This document shows, in pieces, positions 16,563-24,707 of a stretch of DNA of 64,000 nt. The stretch is from Isoptericola croceus. Its GTDB lineage: Bacteria > Actinomycetota > Actinomycetes > Actinomycetales > Cellulomonadaceae. Every line of letters begins with the position of its first letter. Positions within the stretch are counted from its first letter, which is position 1. The stretch is from the NCBI RefSeq assembly GCF_029382255.1, contig NZ_JARLLG010000007.1, forward strand, positions 151,680-215,679, read 5' to 3'. The notes under the pieces were generated by a model. It ran no database searches, had not been told where the DNA came from, and saw only the letters and a program-made list of their open reading frames with translations. A program made the position numbers and the translations under genes.

Positions 16563-19238
16563 ATGGCGAGGACGGTGGTGCAGGTGTCGACGTGGACACG
16601 TGCCGGCAGAAAACCTGGCAGGCCGATGACGATCGGTGTCCTGTGCCCGGTCGTGGGTGGCTACTACTTCGGGCGGATGCTCGCCGGGATGGCGCGCGTC
16701 CTGAGGGCGGAGGGGCACCGGCTCATCGCGGTGCAGACGTACCCGGCCGACATCGACCGGGACGAGTTCCCCGTCCCGCCCTATCGCCGGGCTGCGCCGG
16801 GCCTGGAGGCGTACGACGGTCTCGTCGTCGTGACCAGCGCGCTCGCGGACGACGACCTGCGGCGCCTCGACGCGTCGCCGGTCCCGGTCGTGACGCTCGG
16901 CGTGCAGCCCGACGACCTGAGGGCCCCCGCCGTGTCTCCCGACAACGTCGGCGGCGTGCGGGCCGCCGTCGATCACCTCGTCGAGCACGGTCATCGCAGC
17001 ATCGGGTTCCTCGGGAGCACCGACCAGCGGGACATCGCCGAGCGGTACGACGCGTTCCGCGACGCGCTGGCGGCCCACGGCCTGGACCATGCACCGGAGC
17101 ACGTCTACCGGGCCCGTGACAACCAGGAGGCCGCCGCGGAGTCGGTGGCCCGGCGGCTCGCGGCCCAGGAGATGCCGACGACCGCGACTGTCGCTGCCAC
17201 CGACCGCAACGCGATCGGGTTCCTGCGCGGTCTGCACCAGTCCGGGCTGGAGGTGCCTGTCGCCCAGGCCGTCGTCGGCTTCGACAACTCGGACGTGGGT
17301 GCGCGCACGTGGCCCCGACTGACGTCGGTCGACCCCATGCACGACGCTGTGGGGGAGCGTGCGGCCGAGCTCGTGCTGGCCAGGGTGCGCGGCGAGCAGG
17401 TCGGGGGCGTGCACCGGCTCGAGACCGCGGCACTGGTGATGCGCGAGTCGTGCGGCTGCGCCCGCGGCACGCGGAGCGCGGTGGTCACGGCCGGCAGCAC
17501 GCCGCGGCACGACCCGGACCCGCTCGGCACGGTGGCGCGGGTCGTCTTCGCCCGCGCCGACGAGGTGCGCAACCCGGGGGCGACGGACGCCTGGCTCACC
17601 ATGGTGCGACAGCTCATCGAGGCGAGTGTCGCGACCGCCCAGCGACCGCCGGCCGCCGCGCTACGGGCGCTCGGCGACCGCACCGCCACCCTGCGACCGG
17701 GGCCCGGAGCGCTCGAACAGCTGGTCCCGGCGCTCCGCGTCGAGAGTGCGCGGGTGCGTGAGCGGCTGTCGGTCCGTGCGGCCGCGGCGGGTGCGCGAGG
17801 GGACGAGCCCCCGGTCGTCGCAGGCCTCGAGCCCGAGGCCGCAGAGGCCGTCGAGGAGGCGCTCTGCCAGGTCGTCGTGGCTCTCGCGCGAGGGTGCGCG
17901 CACGGTGACCTCGCGCGGGCGGGTCGGCTCGAGCAGGATCTCGTCGACCAGAACCTCGTGGACCTGGAGCTGATGCGCGCCGACGGCGAGTCGTTGCGGC
18001 GGCTCGACTGGATGCCGCGGGCGCGCACCTCGACGGCCGCGCTCGCGTTGTGGGAGGACGATCTGGCCAGACCTGGCGAACGGGTGCTGCGGGTGGTCGG
18101 GGCGCGGGGGTGCGGTGAGCACCTGGTGGGCCGGTCCATGTCGTCGCACGAGTTCCCACCACCTGGACTGACCGACCCGCGCTCGCTGACCGTCGTCGTC
18201 CCGGTCGCGTTCGGCCGCGTCGACCGGGGCTTCCTCGCTGTGGGTGGTCTCGTCGACTCGCGGGCGACGAGCACGCGGGCACGCTACAACCACTGGGCGG
18301 CGATGCTCGCCGTGGCGCTCGAGGCGGAGGAGTCGCTGGCCGACCTGCAGACCCAGCGCCGCCGGCTGGTCGAGGAGGCCGAGCGGGAGCGGGCGCTCGC
18401 GCTCGACGTGGCGGCAGGTGAGGAGCGTTCCGCCCTGGTCTCGATCGCCTCGAACGACGGCACGTGGGACTGGGACGTCGACGCCGGGACCGTGCACTAC
18501 TCGGAGGCCTGGGCGCGGATCGTGGGTCAGGACCGGGCCTCGCTCGCGGACGACCCGCGCGAGTGGTTCTCGCGCGTCCACCCCGAGGACGTCCGGCGGG
18601 TGCATGCCGCCGTCGCCGCGCAGCTCTCCGGCACGCGTGAGCCGCTGGACGTCGAGCACCGCGTGCGTGGTGCCGGCGGCACCTACCTGAGCGTGCGGTG
18701 CCGGGCGGTGTCCGTGCACGACGCCGGGGACCGGCCGGTGCGCCTGGTGGGGGCGATGGCCGTGGTCGCCGAGACGGCGCCGCGGGCGCTGGTACCGGTC
18801 GAGCGGTCGTTCGTCGACGCCGATACCGGACTGGTGTCGCGCGAGCTGTTCCTCGACCGGCTCGACCGGGCGATCCGGCGGCGGCGGAGGTTGCCCGCAT
18901 ACTCCTGGCAGGTCCTCGCCGTGTCGTTGCCCGATGCCCCGGCCGGTCCGGTCCATCACCGTCTGCACGGGGAGCTCGACGAGGACGACTGCGCCACGGC
19001 GGTGGGGGCGGGTGGTGTCGCGGTGCTGCTGGACGGGCAGGACGGCAGGTCGGCCCAGCACCGGGCCGCACGTCTCGCCACCGTCCTCGGCGCAGGCGCC
19101 GACGTCCGACGGGTAGCCACCACGGAGCCGACCGGCACGCGGCTCGTCGCGACGCACGTCATGGAGCGAGTCGAAGCATCGCTGCGCCGTGACGTCGACG
19201 TCCCGCCCTGGCAGGCCACGGTCGACGCGCACGCCTGA
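16563..19238 (+). CDS. LacI-type sugar-sensor / PAS / degenerate GGDEF signalling protein
   Basis: An 891-residue soluble protein. Residues about 23-300 form a LacI-like periplasmic-binding fold without any HTH (MTIGVLCPVVGGYYFGRML, DNVGGVRAAVDHLVEHGHRSIGFL, VVGFDNSDVGARTWPRLTSV) and end in a Cys motif, MRESCGCARG. A 300-residue helical/GAF-like middle follows. A PAS fold lies at about 628-735 (WDWDVDAGTVHYSEAW, WFSRVHPEDV). Last is a GGDEF-like domain at about 750-850 that keeps DTGLVSRELFLDRLDRAI but has VGAGGVAVLL where GGDEF should be, so diguanylate cyclase activity is not expected. ATG 16563 has AGGA upstream; ATG 16626 is an alternative. It sits between lacI and GH48. Confidence 0.85.
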   Translation: MARTVVQVSTWTRAGRKPGRPMTIGVLCPVVGGYYFGRMLAGMARVLRAEGHRLIAVQTYPADIDRDEFPVPPYRRAAPGLEAYDGLVVVTSALADDDLRRLDASPVPVVTLGVQPDDLRAPAVSPDNVGGVRAAVDHLVEHGHRSIGFLGSTDQRDIAERYDAFRDALAAHGLDHAPEHVYRARDNQEAAAESVARRLAAQEMPTTATVAATDRNAIGFLRGLHQSGLEVPVAQAVVGFDNSDVGARTWPRLTSVDPMHDAVGERAAELVLARVRGEQVGGVHRLETAALVMRESCGCARGTRSAVVTAGSTPRHDPDPLGTVARVVFARADEVRNPGATDAWLTMVRQLIEASVATAQRPPAAALRALGDRTATLRPGPGALEQLVPALRVESARVRERLSVRAAAAGARGDEPPVVAGLEPEAAEAVEEALCQVVVALARGCAHGDLARAGRLEQDLVDQNLVDLELMRADGESLRRLDWMPRARTSTAALALWEDDLARPGERVLRVVGARGCGEHLVGRSMSSHEFPPPGLTDPRSLTVVVPVAFGRVDRGFLAVGGLVDSRATSTRARYNHWAAMLAVALEAEESLADLQTQRRRLVEEAERERALALDVAAGEERSALVSIASNDGTWDWDVDAGTVHYSEAWARIVGQDRASLADDPREWFSRVHPEDVRRVHAAVAAQLSGTREPLDVEHRVRGAGGTYLSVRCRAVSVHDAGDRPVRLVGAMAVVAETAPRALVPVERSFVDADTGLVSRELFLDRLDRAIRRRRRLPAYSWQVLAVSLPDAPAGPVHHRLHGELDEDDCATAVGAGGVAVLLDGQDGRSAQHRAARLATVLGAGADVRRVATTEPTGTRLVATHVMERVEASLRRDVDVPPWQATVDAHA

Positions 19239-19259
19239 CGTCGTGGGTGGCGCCATTGC

Positions 19260-19294
19260 CCTAAACGTTTCGCCGCGTTGTGGGATCGCTTCCA
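19260..19294 (+). promoter_or_regulatory. Paired operator elements upstream of GH48
   Basis: CCTAAACGTTTCG (19260-19272) is identical to the GH6 and GH74 elements in the same orientation to its gene. It is followed 8 bases later by TGGGATCGCTTCCA (19281-19294), a near-palindrome resembling CebR sites. The pair lies 45-80 bases before the GH48 ATG. Confidence 0.75.
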
Positions 19295-19339
19295 CTCGTC
19301 GATGGTCGAGGTGTCCGCTCAACGAAGAGAGGTTGCACC

Positions 19340-22030
19340 ATGCATCGCGCACCCATCCGCTCCCGCCTGCTGGCCGGGGCCGCGGCGTCGGCCACGCTGG
19401 CCGCACTCCTCGCGGCCGTCCCGGCCGGCGCGGCCCCACCCACGGCCGCACCCGCCGCACCCGTCGTCACCGCGCTCGGCGACCTGGACACCGGCGGTGA
19501 GTACACCCAACGGTTCCTCGAGCTGTACGACAAGGTCCACGACCCCGCCAACGGCTACTTCTCGCCTGAAGGGATCCCGTACCACGCGGTCGAGACCCTC
19601 ATGGTCGAGGCGCCGGACCACGGGCACGAGACCACGAGCGAGGCCTACTCGTTCTGGCTGTGGCTCGAGACGTCGTACGGGCAGGTCACCGGCGACTGGG
19701 AGCCGTTCAACCATGCCTGGGACATCCTCGAGCAGTACATGATCCCCACGACGGAGAACCAGCCCACGAACGCCGCCTACAACCCGGGCAGCCCCGCGAC
19801 GTACGCGCCCGAGTTCAACCACCCCAGCGCGTACCCCTCCGAGCTCGATCCCGGCGTCTCCGTGGGCGCGGACCCGATCGCCGGTGAGCTGCAGCAGTCC
19901 TACGGCACGGACGAGATCTACGGGATGCACTGGCTCGCGGACGTCGACAACGTCTACGGGTTCGGTGCTGCCCCCGGCTCCTCGGAGCTGCTCGGCCCGG
20001 ACCACGAGGGCACCAGCTACATCAACACGTTCCAGCGCGGTCCGCAGGAGTCCGTCTGGGAGACGATCCCGCAGCCGTCCATCGACGACTTCTCGTTCGG
20101 CGGCGAGAACGGCTACCTCGACCTCTTCACGGGCGACGCCTCCTACGCGAAGCAGTGGAAGTACACCAACGCCCCCGACGCCGACGCGCGCGCCGTGGAG
20201 GCCGCCTACTGGGCGAACAAGTTCGCCGGGGAGCAGGGCCAGCCCGAGGCCGTGGCCGACACCGTCGGCAAGGCCTCGAAGATGGGCGACTACCTGCGCT
20301 ACTCGCTGTTCGACAAGTACTTCAAGACGCCGGGCTGCGAGTCGCCGTCCTGCCCCGCCGGTACCGGCAAGGACAGTGCCCACTACCTGCTGTCCTGGTA
20401 CTACGCCTGGGGCGGCGCGCTCGACGCGTCCGCGCCGTGGGCCTGGCGGATCGGGTCGAGCCACGCGCACTTTGGCTACCAGAACCCGATGGCGGCCTGG
20501 GCGCTCGCGAACGACCCGGCGCTGACGCCGGCCTCGCCCACCGCGCAGACCGACTGGTCGGAGAGCCTCGATCGACAGATCGAGCTCTTCCAGTGGCTGC
20601 AGGCGCCCGAGGGAGGCATCGCGGGCGGTTCCACCAACAGCTGGGACGGGCACTACGCAGACCGTCCCGACGATGTCGCCACCTTCTACGGCATGGCCTA
20701 CACCGAGGCGCCCGTCTACCACGACCCGCCGTCGAACGAGTGGATGGGCATGCAGGGCTGGGGCGTGGAGCGGATCGCGCAGCTCTACCACGAGACCGGG
20801 GACGAGCGGGCCGAGGCCATCCTCGACAAGTGGGCGCCGTGGGTCATCGACCACATCACCATCACCGAGGACTCCTGGCAGATCCCCTCGAACCTGGGAT
20901 GGTCCGGTCAGCCCGACGACTGGGACCCCGCGAACCCGGGCGACAACTCCGGGCTCAGCGTCGAGGTCACTGGCTACGGGCAGGACGTCGGCGTGGCCGG
21001 CGCGCTCGCCCGCACGCTGATGTACTACGCCGCGACAGCCGGGGACAGCCCCACGAAGGCCGCCGCCCAGCAGACGGCGCACGACCTGCTCGAGGCCATC
21101 TGGACGCAGAACAGCGACCCGCTCGGGGTCGCGTCCACCGAGACGCGCGGCGACTACTCGCGCTTCGACGACGTGCTCACCGAGCCCGGCGGCGACGGCA
21201 TCTACGTCCCCGAGGGCTGGAGCGGCACCATGCCCAACGGCGACGTCATCGAGCCCGGGGTGTCGTTCCTCGACATCCGGTCCTTCTACCTGGACGACCC
21301 GCAGTGGGACAAGGTGCAGGCCCACCTCGACGGTGGCGACGCCCCGGAGTTCACGTACCACCGCTTCTGGGCGCAGACGGCGGTCGCCACGGCGCTCGCC
21401 GACTACGACCGGCTCTTCGGCGACTCGCCGGAGCCGCCGGAGGACACCGAGGCGCCCACGGTGCCGCAGGACCTCGCGGCGACGGCCGACGGCACGGCGG
21501 TGCAGCTCACCTGGAGCGCATCCACGGACAACGTCCGGGTCACCGGGTACGACGTCAGCCGTGACGGAGCGGTCGTCGGCAGCGTCGGCGGCACCACGAC
21601 GTCGTTCACGGACGCAGGCCTCGCGGAGCTGACCGAGTACACGTACACGGTCACGGCGCGGGACGCCGCAGGCAACGTCTCGGCGGCCTCCGAGGCCGTG
21701 AGCGTCACGACGGGCGAGGGCGAGACCGAGCCGCCGGCCGGCGCCTGCACGGCCGAGTACTCCACGGCCAGCTCCTGGTCGGGCGGGTACCAGGGGGCGA
21801 TCACCGTCACCGGGGGCGACGGCGGGGTCCAGGGCTGGGAGGTCGTCGTCCCCGACGGCCTGACGACGTCGAACATGTGGGGCGGCACGCTCACCGGCGG
21901 AGTCGTCACCCCGGAGTCGTGGAACGCGAACCTCGGCGCGGGCCAGGCCACCACGGTCGGGTTCATCGGCAACGGCGCACCACCGGCCGCGCAGGAGCTC
22001 GCCTGCACCGGGACGGTTCCGGCGGGCTGA
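19340..22030 (+). CDS. Secreted GH48 reducing-end cellobiohydrolase with FnIII and CBM2
   Basis: An 896-residue exported enzyme. Signal peptide about 1-31 (RSRLLAGAAASATLAALLAAVPAGA). The GH48 domain (about 45-695) has the diagnostic YHAVETLMVEAPDHGHETTSEAYSFW region, where the Glu of TTSEAY is the proposed acid. It also has WYYAWGGAL, HFGYQNP and NEWMGMQGWG. One FnIII module (about 708-795) and a C-terminal CBM2 (about 803-893) follow. The order matches C. fimi CbhB-type enzymes. GH48 works processively from reducing ends and synergises with the GH6 enzyme encoded divergently. A strong terminator follows. Confidence 0.95.
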   Translation: MHRAPIRSRLLAGAAASATLAALLAAVPAGAAPPTAAPAAPVVTALGDLDTGGEYTQRFLELYDKVHDPANGYFSPEGIPYHAVETLMVEAPDHGHETTSEAYSFWLWLETSYGQVTGDWEPFNHAWDILEQYMIPTTENQPTNAAYNPGSPATYAPEFNHPSAYPSELDPGVSVGADPIAGELQQSYGTDEIYGMHWLADVDNVYGFGAAPGSSELLGPDHEGTSYINTFQRGPQESVWETIPQPSIDDFSFGGENGYLDLFTGDASYAKQWKYTNAPDADARAVEAAYWANKFAGEQGQPEAVADTVGKASKMGDYLRYSLFDKYFKTPGCESPSCPAGTGKDSAHYLLSWYYAWGGALDASAPWAWRIGSSHAHFGYQNPMAAWALANDPALTPASPTAQTDWSESLDRQIELFQWLQAPEGGIAGGSTNSWDGHYADRPDDVATFYGMAYTEAPVYHDPPSNEWMGMQGWGVERIAQLYHETGDERAEAILDKWAPWVIDHITITEDSWQIPSNLGWSGQPDDWDPANPGDNSGLSVEVTGYGQDVGVAGALARTLMYYAATAGDSPTKAAAQQTAHDLLEAIWTQNSDPLGVASTETRGDYSRFDDVLTEPGGDGIYVPEGWSGTMPNGDVIEPGVSFLDIRSFYLDDPQWDKVQAHLDGGDAPEFTYHRFWAQTAVATALADYDRLFGDSPEPPEDTEAPTVPQDLAATADGTAVQLTWSASTDNVRVTGYDVSRDGAVVGSVGGTTTSFTDAGLAELTEYTYTVTARDAAGNVSAASEAVSVTTGEGETEPPAGACTAEYSTASSWSGGYQGAITVTGGDGGVQGWEVVVPDGLTTSNMWGGTLTGGVVTPESWNANLGAGQATTVGFIGNGAPPAAQELACTGTVPAG

Positions 22031-22069
22031 TCCGCCCGACGTAGAGAGCTGAACCTGTCGAGAGCTGTC

Positions 22070-22101
22070 GGGTGGCTGCGTCGTACACGACGCAGCCACC
22101 C
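22070..22101. terminator. Bidirectional terminator after GH48
   Basis: A perfect 14-bp stem, GGGTGGCTGCGTCG / CGACGCAGCCACCC, with a 4-base loop lies in the gap between the convergent GH48 and TetR genes. Confidence 0.85.
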
Positions 22102-22127
22102 GGCCGCTCTCGGGCGTGGTGGGGCAG

Positions 22128-22733
22128 TCAGACGCGCGTCGGGTCGGCGGCGGCCGCCTTGAGCAGCCCACGCAGTGCCTGGCTACGGACGTCGAACGCC
22201 GTCACCGACCCCGATCGCTGGAGATGGTGGCAGGCGTAGAGGTTCGACCACAACAGGCTCTCCACCCATTCCGCGCTCAGCGCCGGGTCGATCGTCCCGT
22301 CGTCGTGTCCTCGCGCGACGAGCTCGCGGAGCCGTTCCTCGTCGGTCTCGTCCGTCACATCCGAGCCGGCCGCGACGGCGGCCTCGCTCTCGCCGTCCTG
22401 TGCCGTGGCGGTCAGCCCGGCTCCCATCCACCAGGCCAGGATGTCGAGCGACTCCATGAGCTCGAGGCACAAGCGCCTGAACGCCTCCAGTCCCGTGCCG
22501 TCCTCGACGGACGCCCTGGCGACGGCGGCTTCGTACTCCACCGCGGTGAAGTCGGAGATCGCCGCGATGAGTGCCTTCCGGTCCGAGAAGTAGCGGTGCA
22601 GCGTGCTCCGGGCGACGCCGGCGCGGGTGGCGACCTCGCCGAGCGGTGCGGCGGGTGTGCCGGAGAGCACCTCGATGCCCGCGAGCAGCAGGGTTCGTCG
22701 CGTGCGCTCGCGGACCGCGGTGCGTTCACTCAT
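22128..22733 (-). CDS. TetR/AcrR-family transcriptional regulator
   Basis: A 201-residue regulator. The N-terminal TetR helix-turn-helix is visible as RTLLLAGIEVLSG, then PLGEVATRAGVARSTLHRYFSDRKALIAAI (about 30-60). The C-terminal ligand domain is helical and Trp-rich (ILAWWMGAG). ATG at 22733. It is divergent from an ABC exporter with a 74-bp AT-richer gap, the classic arrangement of a repressor that controls itself and its exporter and is released by an exported compound. The compound cannot be inferred. Confidence 0.88.
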   Translation of the reverse strand: MSERTAVRERTRRTLLLAGIEVLSGTPAAPLGEVATRAGVARSTLHRYFSDRKALIAAISDFTAVEYEAAVARASVEDGTGLEAFRRLCLELMESLDILAWWMGAGLTATAQDGESEAAVAAGSDVTDETDEERLRELVARGHDDGTIDPALSAEWVESLLWSNLYACHHLQRSGSVTAFDVRSQALRGLLKAAAADPTRV

Positions 22734-22807
22734 GGCCGTACTCTACAAGTGCCCTCTATTGCGACACCTCTTGCCTGAGATAGGACATAGATGTTCTACT
22801 AAGAGCC

Positions 22808-24676
22808 ATGGATGGAGCACTCAATCTGGACCGGACGGTGTCGGCCACCCCTTCCTCGTCCCGCATGGCGATCCTGTGGTCCTTCGCCAGGCCGCACACG
22901 CGGACCCTGCTCCTGGGGCTCCTGCTCTCGTTGATGGTCTCCGCGATGGGTCTGGCCAGCCCCCTGGTGACCAAGTGGGTGCTCGACACCCTGGCCGTGG
23001 GGGAGTCGCTGCGCGACCCCGTCCTGGTCCTGGTCGGACTGCTGGTCCTCGGCGCGGCCGTCGGCTGGTTCCAGTGGGTCCTCCTGGGGCGGCTGGCCGA
23101 GGACATCGTCTACGACGCCCGGCGCCGGATGATCCGGCGCTACCTCGGCACGCGGGTCTTCGCCCTGATCTCCCGCGGGCCCGGTGAGCTGGTCACCCGC
23201 GTCACCTCGGACACCGTCCTGCTCAACCAGGCGGCTTCCTCGAGCATCATCGGTCTCATCAACGGTGTCATCATGCTCGTCGGCTCCTTCGTCCTCATGG
23301 CGCATCTCGACGTCACGCTCCTGCTGACCACGCTGGCCGCCGTCGCCCTGGTGTTCGTCGTCTTCTCGGTGCTCATGCCACGGATCGCCGTGGTCGAGGA
23401 GAAGGCGCAGGCCGCGCTCAGCGACCTCGGCTCGGAGCTGGAGGGGACGGTCAGGGCCTTCAAGACGGTGAAGTCCTCCGGCGCCGAGTCGCGCCGGCTC
23501 GCGAGCCTGCTCCGTCATGTCGGGGAGTCGCGCCGGCACAGCATCCGCTCCGTGCGCATCCAGGCCGGGGCGTGGACAGCAGCCGGGATCGGCATCGACG
23601 GCGCCATCATCGTGGTCCTCGCCCTGGGCGCCTACCGGGTTGCCGAGGGGGACATCACCGTCTCCACGCTCGTGGCCTTCCTGCTCTACGTCTGGGGCCT
23701 CATGGGCCCGATGACCGAGCTGACGCAGAACCTCACGACGCTCCAGTCCGGGATCGCCGCCGCCGGCCGGATCCGGCAGATCGAGGAGATGCCGGTCGAG
23801 GACCCGGACGCCGACGTTCCGGTGACCCCGCAGGGCCGGGGAGTGCCGGACGGTCCCGTCCGGACCGGCGCCGTGCGCGCCGCGGCGCCCGTCGGCGATC
23901 CCGCCGCGCCGGCTCTGGAGATGACCGGCGTCGTGGCGCGGTACCTGCCCGACGCCGACCCCGCCGTCGACGGCATCGACCTGACCGTTCCCCGCCGTGG
24001 ACACCTGGCCCTCGTCGGACCCTCCGGCGCCGGCAAGACCACGCTGCTGGCCCTCATGCTGCGCTTCCTCGAACCGGAGTCAGGCGAGATCCGGCTCGGC
24101 GGCACCCCCTACGTCGAGCTCGCCCACGGGCAGATCCGGAGCGCCTTCGCCTATGTCGAGCAGGAGACGCCCGTGGTGCCCGGCACCATCCGTGACAACC
24201 TGCTGTTCACGAATCCGGAGGCCTCCGACGACGCGATCGTGAGCATCCTCGAGAAGCTTCATCTCACGGACAAGATCGAGTCGTTGCCGCACGGCCTGGA
24301 CACGAGGCTGGCGGACACGAACGTCTCAGGTGGGCAGCGTCAGCGGATCTCCCTCGCCCGCGCCCTCCTGGCGGACCCGCCGATCCTGCTGCTGGACGAG
24401 GCCACCGCCCAGGTGGACGGCCTCACCGAGGCCGCCATCCAGGAGACGATCGCCGATCGGGCCCGGCACCGCGCCGTCGTCACGATCGCCCACCGACTGT
24501 CGACGATCCTCGATGCCGACGAGATCGTCGTGATGGACGACGCGAAGGTCGTGGCCCGCGGTTCGCACGAGAACCTGCTCGAGGACAGCCCGCTCTACCG
24601 CGGTCTCGTCGCGGCGCTCCGCATCCAGCGCCACCGTGACACGGAGGCCGAGCCCGTGGCATCGGAGCGGAACTGA
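22808..24676 (+). CDS. ABC exporter, fused membrane and ATPase half-transporter
   Basis: A 622-residue type IV ABC exporter half-transporter. The membrane domain (about 20-320) has six hydrophobic segments, including LLLGLLLSLMVSAMGLASPLVTKW and LINGVIMLVGSFVLMA. An Ala/Pro/Val linker follows. The ATPase has Walker A GPSGAGKTT, Q-loop VEQETPVVPGTIRDNLLF, signature NVSGGQRQRIS, Walker B ILLLDEATAQVD and H-loop TIAHRLSTI. It probably works as a homodimer exporting a hydrophobic compound or peptide. It is divergent from the TetR gene. The start has only a weak AAGAG ribosome site. Confidence 0.92.
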   Translation: MDGALNLDRTVSATPSSSRMAILWSFARPHTRTLLLGLLLSLMVSAMGLASPLVTKWVLDTLAVGESLRDPVLVLVGLLVLGAAVGWFQWVLLGRLAEDIVYDARRRMIRRYLGTRVFALISRGPGELVTRVTSDTVLLNQAASSSIIGLINGVIMLVGSFVLMAHLDVTLLLTTLAAVALVFVVFSVLMPRIAVVEEKAQAALSDLGSELEGTVRAFKTVKSSGAESRRLASLLRHVGESRRHSIRSVRIQAGAWTAAGIGIDGAIIVVLALGAYRVAEGDITVSTLVAFLLYVWGLMGPMTELTQNLTTLQSGIAAAGRIRQIEEMPVEDPDADVPVTPQGRGVPDGPVRTGAVRAAAPVGDPAAPALEMTGVVARYLPDADPAVDGIDLTVPRRGHLALVGPSGAGKTTLLALMLRFLEPESGEIRLGGTPYVELAHGQIRSAFAYVEQETPVVPGTIRDNLLFTNPEASDDAIVSILEKLHLTDKIESLPHGLDTRLADTNVSGGQRQRISLARALLADPPILLLDEATAQVDGLTEAAIQETIADRARHRAVVTIAHRLSTILDADEIVVMDDAKVVARGSHENLLEDSPLYRGLVAALRIQRHRDTEAEPVASERN

Positions 24677-24707
24677 ACCTCGGCGATGGCGGGTGGTCTG
24701 TGCGCGG

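Noticed and set aside
18040-18075. GCGTTGTGGGAGGACGATCTGG as another hairpin repeat arm
   Set aside because: Only one arm-like stretch exists, it lies inside the sensor coding sequence and has no inverted partner.
18800-19150. Diguanylate cyclase activity for the sensor protein
   Set aside because: The GGDEF motif is replaced by VGAGGVAVLL and the metal-binding Asp is not placed as in active enzymes, so I describe the domain as degenerate.
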